Shown here: piece after piece, positions 10,313 to 22,042 of the stretch
Numbering within the stretch: position 1 is the stretch's first letter
How the letters are laid out: each line of letters begins with the position of its first letter
DNA from: Falciphora oryzae
Lineage: Eukaryota > Ascomycota > Sordariomycetes > Magnaporthales > Magnaporthaceae
Length of the DNA: 64,000 nucleotides
Reading direction: 5' to 3'
Assembly: GCA_000733355.1 (NCBI GenBank)
Contig: JNVV01000005.1
Location: 1-64,000, forward strand
Translations under genes and position numbers: made by a program
The notes under the pieces: model-generated
Databases searched by the model: none
What the model was told of the DNA's origin: nothing
Seen by the model: the letters and a program-made list of their open reading frames with translations, nothing else

Positions 10313-11267
10313 TTAGGCAGGCACAGGATCCCTCTCGGGAAGGCCGTCTCCGAGCATGACGGGCTCGGTCCAGCAGGTACCCAGGCCACCAGACACGGTA
10401 GACTCGGACTGGGCAAGCTGGTAGGACATGTCGGCCGGGGCGTCGCCAGGGCGCTCGGCAAAGTCGAAGATGCGATAGTCGGCGTTGGCGAACCACCATC
10501 CACACACCCCGGCGCGCAGGAAGCCAGAGTGTGACACCACGGCGATGACCTTCTCCGGGCGGGAGTGCAGGTCCCGGAGACAGGCCTGGCCGCGGTTCAG
10601 GATGGCCTTCTTGTCGTGTGCGTACTGGGCGCCTGCTGGCGAGGTCTTGTCTGGGAAGACGGGATCGACCTTGGAGAAGTCCACGAAGGGGACTGTGGAT
10701 GTCATTTGGCATCAGTTCTGCACTGGAGCGAGAACAAGAATGGGAGAAAATATGGTAGTCGTTGAGACTCCTGCGTACACTCTTTTGCCAGTACGTCAAG
10801 CGGGCAGCCCGTGTCGCAGGGCTTCGCGGAGTTCTCTTTTTGTGGGATGGGATTTAGCATCGGATTCAAGAGCCAACGGGTCGGATCCTCATAGGCAGTC
10901 TCTGCGTACCTTGCCATCCGGCGTGGGCCACGACGGGCACCTTCTTACCGCCAGGGGGCGGGTCGATGAGAAAGCCTAGGCCTATCTGGGCGGTCTGTAT
11001 ACACCGCTTCATGGGGCTGACGATGATGAGGTCGACGTCGAGCTTCCCCGGCAGTGTCTCCTGCAGGTGTTTGCACAGGGTCCGGGACTGCTCCTTTCCC
11101 AGCTCTGTGATGTCCGGGTCGTGGATCTCATAGTCTTGTGGATATCGGTTCAGTTAGCAGGCTGTGGACGTTTCCAGGACAGGCAAAGGAGCAAACGAGT
11201 GGGTGCACTTATTGTCAACGTTGTGCAATGCTTGAGCATGGCGGATGAAGATCAGCTTGGGCGGCAT
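10313..11267 (-). CDS. Phosphoglycerate-mutase-like (histidine phosphatase) family protein
   Basis: Model complement(join(10313..10692,10779..10835,10910..11134,11209..11267)), about 240 residues. The N-terminus MPPKLIFIRHAQALHN carries the RHA/RHG phosphohistidine motif. Further hallmarks are the phosphatase-type segment IIVSPMKRCIQTA, the phrase ENSAKPCDTG and the second catalytic His in VVSHSGFLRAG. This is the small fungal branch of the histidine phosphatase superfamily, usually annotated only as phosphoglycerate mutase family; the substrate is unknown. Three exon junctions join in frame. The first intron does not: donor AATAA|GTGCAC and acceptor CCACAAG|AC, with a CTAAC branch site, leave the frame off by one base. 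A weak GC donor one codon further would fix it, or a base is missing in the sequence. The exon 1 boundary is therefore provisional. Confidence 0.8.
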
Positions 11268-12055
11268 TTTTGAATCTTGTTTTAGGGTGGTATGTCAAGA
11301 CACTGAGGTGATCGGATAAGTGTGCTGAGGCAAGGCAGCTAGGGAGTCCTTAGAAGAAGAGTGTGAAAGGAGAAGAGGTCGTATTGGGGTAGGGATAGCC
11401 AAGGTATTTCAATGCTCGATTAGACGTCAATAGCAAGGATGGTCGTTTATATACATGTGTGCAAGGGGTGAAGGTGTGTCCCATGATGAAAAGAAGCCGG
11501 CTCCGAGTCACCGACCTGCCGCTTCCTGCGCCCCTGTTAGTTCATGGGTGTTAGTTTGCTGGACCTAGTTGAGGCGTGGGCAGAGCCAGAGAAGAGGCGA
11601 GGCATACACACCGAAGCGACTAAAGATGCGAGGCACCCGCCAAGATAATCTCACCGAAAAAGAAAATCAAACAAGGTCACTGTGACCTTGCTGAAAACTG
11701 GCTATACCTTTATCATCCCGTCTCTTGTTGATGCTGTCGCCCTTTGCCTGACGAGGTTGATTCCGCAAGGAGTGGAGACCGTGACTCGATTCGGCCAAGG
11801 ACATGTTTCCGCACGGTGAAACGTGGACTGAAATCGAGGCTACGTACAGTGTATATGCACAGTGTCTAACCACCGTACGGAGGGCCCAATTGGTGCTCAC
11901 ATGTTGCCTGGCGGCGTATCGCGGAGCTCGTATCGTCCAACTTTGGAAATTCAACAAACATCGCGGCATACCCAAACGAAGCCAGTCCCCGCTGCGCCGC
12001 CTAAACTAAGGAATTTACGGGACAACTTCACAGTGCTCCTTAATTCCACAAAAGC
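11268..12055. promoter_or_regulatory. Divergent intergenic region, PGM-like / CTNNBL1
   Basis: This stretch lies between the divergent starts at 11267 and 12056. No strong TATA box or other gene is evident. Confidence 0.5.
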
Positions 12056-14056
12056 ATGACAAGCATCGACGAGCTCTTCAAGGCAGGTTTCACGCCTCCG
12101 ACCCTCGCTCATTTCTCCGTCGGCCGCCCGCTCTGCTAACACGCTCAGCTCAGAGTTCGGGTCTGCCCAACAAGCGCAAGCTCGACACACTCCGAGACCC
12201 GAGTACGTATAGCTGCAATCCTTGCGCATAGCATCTACCACTGGGTTGCTGACAAGCTACAATCTACCCGTAACATAGACGAGATCTACAAATCGGCCAA
12301 GCTCAGCAGCAACGGCAACGGGAGACGCGTGCAAGTAGAGGATGAAGATGAAGACATGACGGAGGCCGGGCCAGCCCCTCCTCCAGAAGGAGATGATGAC
12401 GACGGCGAGTACGGACCGACCGCACCACCGGACGACGACGAGGGCGACGACGAGGAGGGGCGTTTCTTCGGCGGCGGCATCACAAGGCAGGAGGCCGAGG
12501 TGCTGGACTACGTCGAGGGCGCCGACGGCGGCGGCGACGAGCTGGCCGACGAGAAGATCGACGCGACCTGGTTGCGACGCACAGCGCTGGCCTTCGAGAA
12601 GAAGATCAGCCGCAACGCTGAGCTGCGCGCGCGGCACGCCGACGAGCCGGCCCGCTTCATCGACAGCGAGGCCGACCTGGACGCGGCGATCCGCGCCCTC
12701 TCCATCCTGGGCGAGCACCCGTCGCTGTACGCCGAGTTCGCGCGGCTCGGCTGCGCCGCCAGCCTCGTGTCGCTGCTCGCGCACGACAACACCGACATCG
12801 CCCTGGCCGCGGTCCAGATCGTGGGCGAGCTGACGGGTGACGACATCGGCGCAGGCGCCACCGACGCCGACTGGTCTGCCCTGGTCGACGCCATGCTCGA
12901 GGCCGACCTGCTGCCGCTGCTCGTGTCCAACCTGGGCCGCCTGGACGAGGCGGGCGACGACGACGCCGACCGCGAGGGCGTCTACCGCATCCTCGAGGTG
13001 GCCGAGAACCTGTGCTCGCGGCCCTCGACGGCCGAGACGGTCGCGCGCGACGACCAGCTCATGCGCTGGCTCCTCGCCCGCGCGGCCAAGGACGAAGGAG
13101 GCGGCGGCGTGCCGCAGAATAAGCAGTACGCCGCCGAGATGCTCGCCATCCTGGCCCAGGCCGCCCCCACCAACCGCGCGCGCCTCGCCGAGCTCGATGC
13201 CGTCGAGGCCCTGCTGCAGCTCGTGGCGCCTTACCGCGCCCGCGACCCAGAAAAGGGCGACGAGGCCGAGTACATGGAGAACCTGTTCGAGGCGCTCACG
13301 TGCATCGTCGACGACGACACGGGGCTGGGCCGGCGAAAATTTGTCGAGGCCGAAGGCCACGCGCTGTGCCTGGTGCTGACGCAGTCGTCGTCGTCGTCGT
13401 CCAGCAAGAGCACGAGGAAGGCCCGGACGCCGGCGCTCAGGCTGCTCGACCACGCCGTGGGCCGCTCGCGCGAGGCCGGCGTGTGCGAGCGGATCGTCGA
13501 GTACGGCGGCCTCAAGACCCTCTTCACGCTGTTCATGAAGATCAAGACGGGCGGCGGCGGCGGCGACAACGCGCGCGCGCTCGAGCACCTGATATCCATC
13601 TTCTCGTGGATGCTGCGCCTGCTACCCGCCGAGTCGGCCGAGCGCGTGCGGACGCTGGCAAAGTTCGTCGAGAAGGACTACGAGAAGACGGCGCGGCTGG
13701 TGGCGCTGCGGCGCGAGTACGCGCCGCGCGTGGCCGTAGTCGACGCCGACATCGAGCGCGAGGCCCGCGCCATGCGCGACGACCAGGACCGGGACGACGC
13801 CGTCGACGGCTGGTTCTCGCGCCGGCTGGACGCGGGGCTGTTCTGCCTGCAGACGCTCGACGTCATCCTCGCCTGGCTGGCGGCAGAGGACTCGGGGGCC
13901 AGCCGCAAGATAGGGGAGCTGCTGGCGGACCGGGGCGAGACGGTGGCGGTGATAAAAGCGAGCCTGAAGGAGCAGGCCGAGGGGGTGGACACTTCGACCG
14001 ACGACGGGAAGGAGATGCTCGACATGTTAAATACGCTTGCAGATTGTCTTGACTAG
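12056..14056 (+). CDS. CTNNBL1: Beta-catenin-like protein 1 (CTNNBL1) splicing-associated ARM protein
   Basis: Model join(12056..12086,12149..12202,12279..14056), 620 residues. Two short 5' exons encode MTSIDELFKAAQSSGLPNKR and the KLDTLRDPNEIYKSAK segment. These match the conserved CTNNBL1 N-terminus, and both introns are phase-perfect with CTAAC-like branch sites. An acidic stretch follows (VEDEDEDMTEAG, then DDDEGDDEEGRFFGGGI), then a long run of armadillo-type helices and the conserved C-terminus LNTLADCLD. CTNNBL1 binds CDC5L and Prp31 in the Prp19-associated part of the spliceosome and acts in the nucleus. A fungal insertion near residue 420 has a Ser run coded by TCG repeats (QSSSSSSSKSTRKA). 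High third-position GC gives a long open frame on the opposite strand that is not coding. Confidence 0.94.
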
Positions 14057-14464
14057 ACCGCCATCAAGCGCAAAGCAAGGCTGGTTGTTGGGCGGCGGAA
14101 GGGTGGGATTTTACTCATGGTTCATCTACCCCGTGTATATCAGTGTAATCAAAATATCCACGACATACAAAAATTGTCGACTCGACACAACGCGCCTGGC
14201 CTCCTTGGCCAGCACCACCTGAACTTGTCTCTTCATTTGTCCACTTCGGAACTTGATCCAGCTGAAACCAAGCAGCGGGGTGCCGGTTGATGTTGCGCCC
14301 GCCAGGCCAGTGGCTACCACTCGCCTCTCAACTTTTCCCCCCCTCCACTAGACATCATGGCCCTGGAACGCGAGCAGGTCCTTCGCCTTCGGCCACCCTC
14401 CAAAGCTCCCTCCCTTCTCCCCGCAGCCACATCATAATTAAAACGCGGCATAGCGGCGGTTCGC
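14057..14464. other. Convergent 3' region, CTNNBL1 / VMA10
   Basis: Only 3' UTR-like sequence is seen between the two stop codons, AT-rich around 14140-14170. Confidence 0.5.
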
Positions 14465-15300
14465 TTAAGCAGCGGTCGGAGGGACTGGTTTCGGCTCAAA
14501 AACGGCTGTCAGGAGGTCCTTGACGACCTTGTCCTGGTTCTTCTTGGCCTGCACCTTGATCTCGTTGATCTTGACCTCGGCCTCCTTGTTGGCCACCTCC
14601 TCGGCCTGCTGGTTGCCTGCGGTGTGCTACAGTAGACGAAAAGAGGCCGTTAGCTTTTCTAGTCATCGGCTGCGATGGCAGCACAAAAACGCACCTTGGC
14701 CTCGAACTCCTTGAACTCGGACTCCTTGTTGGCCCTGTACTCGTCAATCTCCTTCTTGGCCTCGTCACGGGCCTCCTTCACCCTCTTCGTCCGGACTGCG
14801 CGGCGCGTTGGTTAGCTTGTAGGAAGGAGGCGGCGGGCCCACGGCAGCTGAGAAGAGGGGGTCTCGATGTCGTCGGGCACGTACATTCCCTGGCTATAGA
14901 TATGTGAAATGTGTCAGCTGGCGAATCGGCTCTGGTCGGGTAGCGGCCGTGGGTAAGCCTTCAACCCCCAAAGTAAAAGCATCCCTCCTCTTGACGCTAC
15001 TCACCCTTCTGGACAATCTTGGATGCCTCCCTCTCGGCCTATAGTTTCGAGCGTCATGCGCTTGTGTCAGCGGGCCGTCGATTCGCAAGCGGCGGCCGGC
15101 CCCTTTGACCGCGCGGGGTACCGATCGGGAAGACGCGCGAGGGGGCGCCGTGGAAGTGCGCTTTCGGCATACCTCGAGGAGGGTCTGGATGCCTGCCGAA
15201 CTTTGAGCCGACTGTGTGTGTTATCGGTTCGTCGTCGGGGTCAGCTCGGTGTTGGTTTGCGCATCGCAGGGGGTGCAATGTGGGTTTGGCAACAAACCAT
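14465..15300 (-). CDS. VMA10: V-type proton ATPase subunit G (Vma10)
   Basis: Model complement(join(14465..14626,14695..14795,14885..14893,15005..15038,15173..15211,15298..15300)), 115 residues, the expected length for fungal subunit G. The protein starts M-SAQSSAGIQTLLE, continues AEREASKIVQK-ARE-FRTKRVKEARDEAKKEID and ends with the HTAGNQQAEE helix and DKVVKDLLTAVFEP. Subunit G forms the coiled-coil peripheral stalk with subunit E in the V1 sector and links V1 to the vacuolar membrane Vo sector. The protein is nearly all charged helix. Splicing is unusual: the first coding exon is only the ATG (donor ATG|GTTTGT) and the fourth is nine bases (CCAGGGAAT). Every junction is phase-consistent and several have CTAAC-type branch sites. 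The ATG-only exon is the least certain part, although no other in-frame ATG fits before the SAQ segment. Confidence 0.9.
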
Positions 15301-15902
15301 GCTGAATATGTTTTAAACAGTGTTTTAATTTCGATTGCTGCCGCGGGAGGAGAAGAACTGGGTCGGTTGTCGGCGGCGTGATGTATGGTGTAGAGCTTCA
15401 CAATCGGTGTTGGCGAGTGGATTGGGTTGGCGGGCAGCGGCTTCGGTTGGAAGGTTGGCGTTCGAGCGCCAACTCCGCCTGCCACGAGCTCCAGAGAAAG
15501 GTGGGGACCTCTCTCTCCCACTCCCGACGCCAAGACCGACCCGCCGTCGCCTTTCGGTGTTGCGGTGGCCGCCCAGCGGCGTTCTGAGTGCCTAGAAGCG
15601 GTGGCCCGAGGCAGAAACCCTGATTACATCATACGGGAAGACGGCGGCGCCGCTTCACTCATTGATGCATCGCGAAATCACGCGTCCGGGAATTTCTTGA
15701 ATTTTAATTTATTTTATTTTTTAATGGTTGATTCAATACTTTAATTCTCCCTCTGCCCAGCTTAGCTTAATTCATTGCCTCCGCTGGACTTATCCAAGCA
15801 TGGCATGCTGGAGGAGGAGGTAGCCCACCCCCAAACCGCGTTCCTTTTCCAGCAAAGAAAAACTCCTGATCACCATCAACCAACCCCTGAGCCTCGGCAA
15901 CA
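15301..15902. promoter_or_regulatory. Divergent intergenic region, VMA10 / PET117
   Basis: This stretch contains the two promoters and a TA-rich island near 15695-15760 just before the PET117 leader. No gene is seen. Confidence 0.5.
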
Positions 15903-16210
15903 ATGTCTCGAGCCTCCAAGCTCACCTTGGTGGGCACATCGCTCTTTGCCGTCACCACCGTCATATTCGTCCACTTCCAGCAAAAGGCCGAGAAAGCTGT
16001 AAGACCTGCTCACTCCTTCATCAACCCTCTCTTCGCTGACATGACGACAAAAAGGCCATGCATGAAGGTGTGGTCCGGGATATGGAGCAGCAACGCATAA
16101 AGCGCGAGCGGCAACTCGACTTTGAGATGCAGCGTGCTCTGGAGCAGGAATACAAGAAGGGTCAGACCGTACGGGACACCACTGGAAACCCCGGTGACGA
16201 TGTCCGATAG
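15903..16210 (+). CDS. PET117: Pet117 cytochrome c oxidase assembly protein
   Basis: Model join(15903..15998,16055..16210), 83 residues. Residues about 8-24 form one hydrophobic segment (LTLVGTSLFAVTTVIFV). It is followed by HFQQKAEKA, then a charged helix AMHEGVVRDMEQQRIKRE and a C-terminal EQEYKKGQTVRDT. This is the standard Pet117 layout: an inner-membrane-anchored small protein that supports complex IV (heme a / Cox15) assembly. The 56-nt intron is bounded by GTAAGA and AAAAG and joins the two halves at the usual place (EKA|AMHEG). The start is supported by CAACAATG context and by family length. Confidence 0.92.
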
Positions 16211-16917
16211 CGACACGGGGCCAGCGAGGAGCACGGCAGCGGAGACACGGAAAACCTCACCTGGCCGTTCCTCGATTCATTTTCCAGTTGTACATACACA
16301 CATCCAGAGACACAGGCGGGGGCCTAGATGCCTACCAAGATACCCTCCACCCAGCTTAAAAACAACACTCCTTCCATTCTAACGGTAGCGCCTTTACCTT
16401 GTGTGTCGCTTTCACTTCTGTTCACCCGGGCCAAGCTCCCGCTCAGTCTAAGTCATGTCTTTTGATTTTGAAGAATCGACGTACTGTTGATACAATACAA
16501 GCCAACTCCTGGGGGAAGACCCCCTCAATCTATTATCTTCCGCCTGCTCCTCCGCCCTATACTTCTCAAGCACAAGCCCGACTGTATCAAAACTGTGCAG
16601 CGGGTAGAGAAACAAAGCCTCCTCCCCCTGCCTTGACGACGGCTTTTCCCACATCCTGAATCGGACGTACTCGGTGCTTCGGTCGCGAGGGGGGGTTGTC
16701 TGTGGCTGTTCGGACGCCACGAACTATGCAGAACATGTAAATAGCAATAAAATACCCATCCCCGAGTTGAAATGAGCCCTCTCAGTTCTTCCTATACTCC
16801 ATGCAAAAGACCCCGCTGTTTTTTGTTGTGTGGTAGGGCATAAACGAGAAGAACGAGATATAAGAGGAAAAAAAAAAAAACGGTGGCAGGCAACCAGCCA
16901 GAGTTGCCATTCTCGTC
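16211..16917. other. Convergent 3' region, PET117 / RPB2
   Basis: This stretch lies between the stop codons of PET117 and RPB2. It includes an A-run near 16869-16880 beside the RPB2 stop. A 90-codon minus-strand open frame at 16448-16720 has no recognised content, and I do not call it. Confidence 0.5.
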
Positions 16918-19900
16918 TTAGCGGATCGAGACGCCCGACCGGTCCGTGAACATCCTGGTCGCAATGTTCATCGCCGCAAGCTCCTGGAAGAGAAGCTTGG
17001 CCGCGTACGGGATGTGCACCTGCGCGATCTTGGTCTTGTTCTTGCAAGGGCGGCACTCAAACGTACCCTTGGTGAGATCACTGCAATAGAATCCATTGTG
17101 TTAGCCATCCCCGTCCGCAAACCTCCGGTTTAGCCGAAAGCACAAGCAACACTTACGCAATAGGCGTCATCAACCCGCAGATTTCGCAAATGTGAACTCG
17201 GAAAGCGTCCGAGACCTCAAAGAGCCGCTCCTTGAGGAAGGCTGCGGCGCCATGTGCAATCATGCAATCACGTTCCATTTCTCCGAAACGGAGACCGCCG
17301 TCTCTGGCTCGACCCTCGACTGGCTGCCGCGTCATGATCTGAAGAGGTCCTCGGGCACGGGCGTGGATCTTGTCGTCCACCATGTGGCGGAGTCGCTGGT
17401 AGTACGTAGGGCCAAAGAATACCTGGGCACGGAGCTTGCGTCCCGTGTGGCCGTGGTAGAGTACCTCGAACCCACGAGACTGGTAGTCATATTCTCGAAG
17501 AAGCTTCGAGACGCTGTCTACCGTCACCTCGGTGAAAGGAGTGGCGTCGCCCTCGAAGCCCTTGATGGTAGCGACCTTACTCAGAAGACACTCGATCAAA
17601 TGGGCGATGGTCATACGAGACGGAATGGCGTGGGGGTTGATGATGATGTCTGGCGTGATGCCTTCTCGCGTAAAAGGCATGTCCTCGTGGCGGTACGTAA
17701 CACCGATGGTACCCTTCTGACCGTGACGCGAGGCGAACTTGTCTCCGATCTGGGGGATCTTGGTGGTCCTGACACGGACCTTGACGTACTTGAGTCCGTC
17801 TTGGTTCGTCGTCAGGATGACCTGGTCGACAATACCGCTCTCCGTACTGCGGAGCGGCGTCGAGGCGTCTCGCTTGACGTGCTGCACCGTGCGCTGACCC
17901 AGCTCCTGGTTGTCCGGTTGGATGGGCGCCGTTTTTCCGATGATGATGTCCTCTCCCGAGACACGAGTGCCGGGCGCCACAATACCATCGTCCTCGAGCT
18001 TGTCGTAGGTGCCCTGTTTCAGCCTAAGAGTGTCCTGCCTGTACGGCTTCTCAAACTTCTCCACCAGGTTGATGCCCACTCGCTTCTCGGCGTCGGTGTA
18101 CGACCGGAAGAACAGGCTCCTGAAGAGCCCGCGGTCGATGCTGCTCTGGTTCATAATGACGGAATCTTCCTGGTTGTATCCAGAGTAGCATGCGATCGCC
18201 ACTATGGCGTTCTGTCCTGCCGGAAGCTCACGGAACTTGAGATACTCCATCGACCGAGTGATACCAAGGGGCTTTTGTGGGTAGTAGAGAATGTTGGCCA
18301 TGGTGTCCATGCGCTTGTTGTAGTTTGTCAAGAAGAAACCCATGGCCTGCTTGCCCATTGCAGACTGGTAGGTGTTACGAGGCGACTGTAGAGGAGTGAA
18401 TCGTTAGTAAGCAAGAAGCGGGAAATGAGCCTAAGAACGAGCGTGATGGAGAAGTATGACAAGAATGAAGAAAACCAGGCAGCCGAATACGTACCTGGTT
18501 GTGGTCAGGGAACGGAATGATGCTGGCGCAGATGCCCAACAGCATACTGGGGTGGATCTCGCAGTGTGTGTAGGTATGCGTCGTCGGGTTGATCTTTGTC
18601 CTCAGCCGTTTGTTGATGTTGTGCTCTGTAATGATGTCGTCCTCGGCTGCAAGGTTGATGCCCGTCTCCTTGAGGTACCTGAAGATATCTAAGTCCTCTG
18701 GCGTCATGCAAATCATGGCCGTCTCCTCCTGCTCGGCATCCATGAGATCGATGACGCCGTCCGACTTCAGACCCTCCCATCCGTAGAATCCCTCATCGCC
18801 CTGAGAGAGCTGGTTGTCCTTGTCTTCGTGCAACCTGGCGATGTGCTCCTTGGTGAGCACAAGGCTCGACTTCTTGGTCCCTGTCACCTCGTCATCCTTC
18901 TGGTTTACCACAAACAACGGCCTCATGACACGGCCTGCATCCGACAAGATCCTGAACTCTCCCTCGCGCACATCGTGGATCAGAGACACCTCGGCATCCA
19001 CCGTGTTCTTTCTCCGCAAGTCCGCCACCGCCTCAGCCAGCTCCTCAATGTTACGAGAAACACCAACCCACGTGCCGTTGATGAAGATCTTGGACACGGC
19101 CATGCCGTCTGAGGGCTCGAACTCCTCAAGGACCTCCATGCCTCGAGAGACGAGGAAGTGCTCGATGGGAGATGCGGGGGTCCCGACACTGACCATGCAC
19201 ATCAGGGACAGGTTCTTCACCAGACCACAAGCCTGGCCCTCGGGAGTCTCGGCAGGACAGACGAGACCCCAATGTGTGTTGTGCAGCTGGCGAGGCTTGG
19301 CAAGCTTGCCATCTCTGCCGATGGGCGTGTTCGTCCGCCGCAAATGCGACAGCGTCGACGCGAACGTGTATCGGTTCAGCACCTGAGATACACCAGCCGT
19401 CGAACTCGCCGCCTTCTTCTGATCACCCCAGTTGCCCGTGGCCAGCGAGTACTTCAGTCCGTTGGACAACGTGTTTGGCCTCAGCGCAGACGTCAGATCG
19501 AAGTTCCTCGACGAGTCGATACAGCGCTTGAGATGGTTCATCATATCGTTGGACATCCGGCGAACGAGGTTGCGGAAAAGCTTGGCCAGCAGCGGACCCG
19601 CGAGATCAAGCCGCTTCTTTCCAAAGTGGTCTCGGTCGTCGACGTCACGGCGACCCAGAGCACACTGGAGGATCTTGTGCACCATGTAGCCCAGGAAAAA
19701 GGCCTTCCTCGTCTCCTGGCCTTCCTCCTGAGAAACGTGCGGCAGGGTCTCCTTCTGGAGAATGTCCCGAGCCATGCGCAGACGCTGATGTCGGTTGTTG
19801 GCGTGCTGTCCATCTCTGCCAACTCGCTTTCCGATAAAGTCCAGCGCAACCTCTCGGTCTTGGATACAGAAAGCCTCTTCGATGCTGGGTCGCAGCATCT

Positions 19901-20939
19901 CCAACATCTGGACGTCGCCCTTGTCCAGGACAATGTGATTCAGAATGTCCTCGTCGGACACCACACCGAGGGCGCGGAAGACGATGGCCAGCGGAAGCTC
20001 GCCGTTGACGTAAGGCAGCGTAACGTGGAGCGTCTGGCCAAAGGCGCCGCGTGTGCTGTCTCCCTTGGACGTCAACGACATGGTCAGGGACGAGATAAGA
20101 CGGGAGCCCTTCTCGAGGGCGCTGCGGATCTCGGCCTGGTAGAGGTATTTGTGCGGCTGTGCCTTCTTGAAGACCTGAACAATATTGGCGGCAGAGCGCT
20201 CCTGGGCAATAAGGACCTTTTCACTGCCGTTGATGATGAAGTAGCCGCCCTGGTCGTAGGGGCACTCGTTGAGCAGGAAGAGCTCCGACTCGGGCTGGCT
20301 GCGGAGGTAGCAGATTCGACTCTTGAGCATAATGGGGATTTTGCCAATGAAGACCATGTCCCTCATGTTTTCATTCTTCTCGTACGAGTGCTCCTCGACC
20401 GGCTCCGGAACCCAGCTGACCGTCTTGGGGTGCTCGTTGGTCGCGAGCGCCTCCTCTTTTTGCTCCTCGGTGAGTTGGTCCTCGGGAATATCCATCTCAA
20501 CGGCCGCCTCGACCTTGCGGGTCAGTTTGACCCATAGCGGGCAGGCGTACGTGAGGTTTCGGTCGCGGCACTCGTACGGGACAAGAGTGTTGGCCTGGCC
20601 ATCGGTTTCCTTGATTGTCGGTTGGGTGACGAGAATGTGGCCAAAAGTGAGGGTGTAGCGGCGCATTCGCAGCGTCCGGCCGCCCGCGCCGCTGTCCTGC
20701 GGGTTCTGCTGGTCGAGGGTGAGTGTGTGGTACTCGTCGATTATGCTCTGGATGGTCGTGGTCGTGAACTCGTTGTAGGAATCGATCTGCTGGGACACCA
20801 GGCCTTTCTCGTCAAAGTACGACGAGATGACCGTCCAGCAGTCCTCGGGCGTGATCGCCTCGGGATCAAAGTCGTCCTCCTCGCCCTGGCCATCCTGGTA
20901 GTTGTCCGCCTCGTAGTCATTGTCTCCGTATTCCGCCAT
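16918..20939 (-). CDS. RPB2: DNA-directed RNA polymerase II subunit RPB2
   Basis: Model complement(join(16918..17080,17157..18385,18495..20939)), 1278 residues. The N-terminus has an acidic leader, then [20 protein letters not shown]. Familiar stretches include [18 protein letters not shown] (lobe/fork), [42 protein letters not shown], the hybrid-binding [12 protein letters not shown] with QKGTIG, and [23 protein letters not shown]. The C-terminal zinc-binding clamp has HICEICG and ECRPCKNK, and the end is [16 protein letters not shown]2 is the second-largest subunit of RNA polymerase II and makes half of the active site; its gene is a common fungal phylogenetic marker. Both introns are GT-AG and phase-correct. 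The second intron lies inside the zinc site ([12 protein letters not shown]). Length is slightly above the yeast protein. Confidence 0.98.
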
Positions 20940-22042
20940 CTTGTCGCGTGCGGATCGTGTAATTTCTTGATCGGGAGCGCGTCGCCTGTTCCAAGGCGGG
21001 GGGTTGTCGATAAGGAGAAACTTAAGATCTCTGTCGACTGACCGATGCGATTAGGACGGCAAGCCCAGGCGCGCGGGTGAGGCTGGGCTGGAGCCGAGGT
21101 GAGGCGAGCGTCGGGGCTGCTTTCAAATCAACGCTGGGCCCAGGCAGCGGCGCGCACTCTGCCTCGGAGGACGGCCCAGAGCGAGCAGACCTCTGAAAAG
21201 AAACAAAAGAGCAGAAAACGTCGTCGGAAAAGAGAATGGCTTGGTTGAGGGCCCGACGCGATGCAGGCGGCCTTTGCGAGTCTTCCTCGTGAAAGGCAGG
21301 CGGTAGATGATGTTTGGTGCCAGCCGATTTTTTGGATTCCGCTACGGGAGGGAGCTCAAGAGATCGCGCGCTGGAATGCGCTAAACCCAAAGCGGGTCAA
21401 CCAGTCCCCACCGCGAGGAATTGTGCACAGACCAAGTCGTCTCCTGTCTATTGGTTGTCTCGAGTGCCATTCCAGCGTCTGCGTCTGACTTGCCACCCAC
21501 ATACGGCGGCGGAGCTGGCATTGCGGCACCGTTTGAGTGTGCAACTACCTGGTACCTTGGCTAAGGGGTCAAAGTATCTAGGATCTAGGCGACGATATCT
21601 TTCTCCGCAAGAGCCCCCGTACAACACCGCTGGGCTAATGGCTACAGAGTCCGATTCGACCGCCAGTCCGAGCCAGCCTTGACAAAGCCTCTCCCACCGG
21701 GCCGGTGGGATGAGGTTGATAGTCTGTCTTCGAGATGACGTTGGATGTGAGAACTATGGCGTGAAGTCACGATGTGAGCGTCGCAGCTTCTTGCTGCTTG
21801 CTGATGCTACGTGCTCTTGATGATCAATCCACGACGGATGAAATGGAGCTCCGTGCTTTCTAAGCACCCATCAACTCATACTACCGATATCTTCCCTCAT
21901 CACTCCTAGGTCATTCTAGAGCGTTGAGGTATATAAAGGGGGATATCGTGGCTAGCTGATGCTCGAGAATAATGTTCGTCGTCATCCACACAGCCTCTGA
22001 AAGCTCCAGTGTTTTCGATATCATCACTTTCAACTGTTTACA
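20940..22042. promoter_or_regulatory. Divergent intergenic region, RPB2 / NmrA-like gene
   Basis: The region holds both promoters, and the TATA box near 21930 belongs to the NmrA-like gene. No further coding content is recognised. Confidence 0.5.
21930..21937 (+). promoter_or_regulatory. TATA box of the NmrA-like gene
   Basis: TATATAAA lies about 106 bases before the ATG of the downstream NmrA-like gene, a spacing usual for fungal TATA promoters. A consensus TATA suggests a regulated rather than housekeeping gene. Confidence 0.6.

Noticed and set aside
12257..13588. 443-codon minus-strand open frame
   Set aside because: It is antisense to CTNNBL1 exon 3 and arises from the high third-position GC; its composition (Val/Gly/Arg/Ala-rich) has no domain.
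16448..16720. 90-codon minus-strand open frame between PET117 and RPB2
   Set aside because: Plausible composition but no family recognised and it lies in a 3' flank; evidence too weak to call.
17192..18391. 399-codon plus-strand open frame
   Set aside because: Exact antisense of conserved RPB2 coding sequence.
19158..20537. 459-codon plus-strand open frame
   Set aside because: Antisense of RPB2 exon 1; no recognisable protein.
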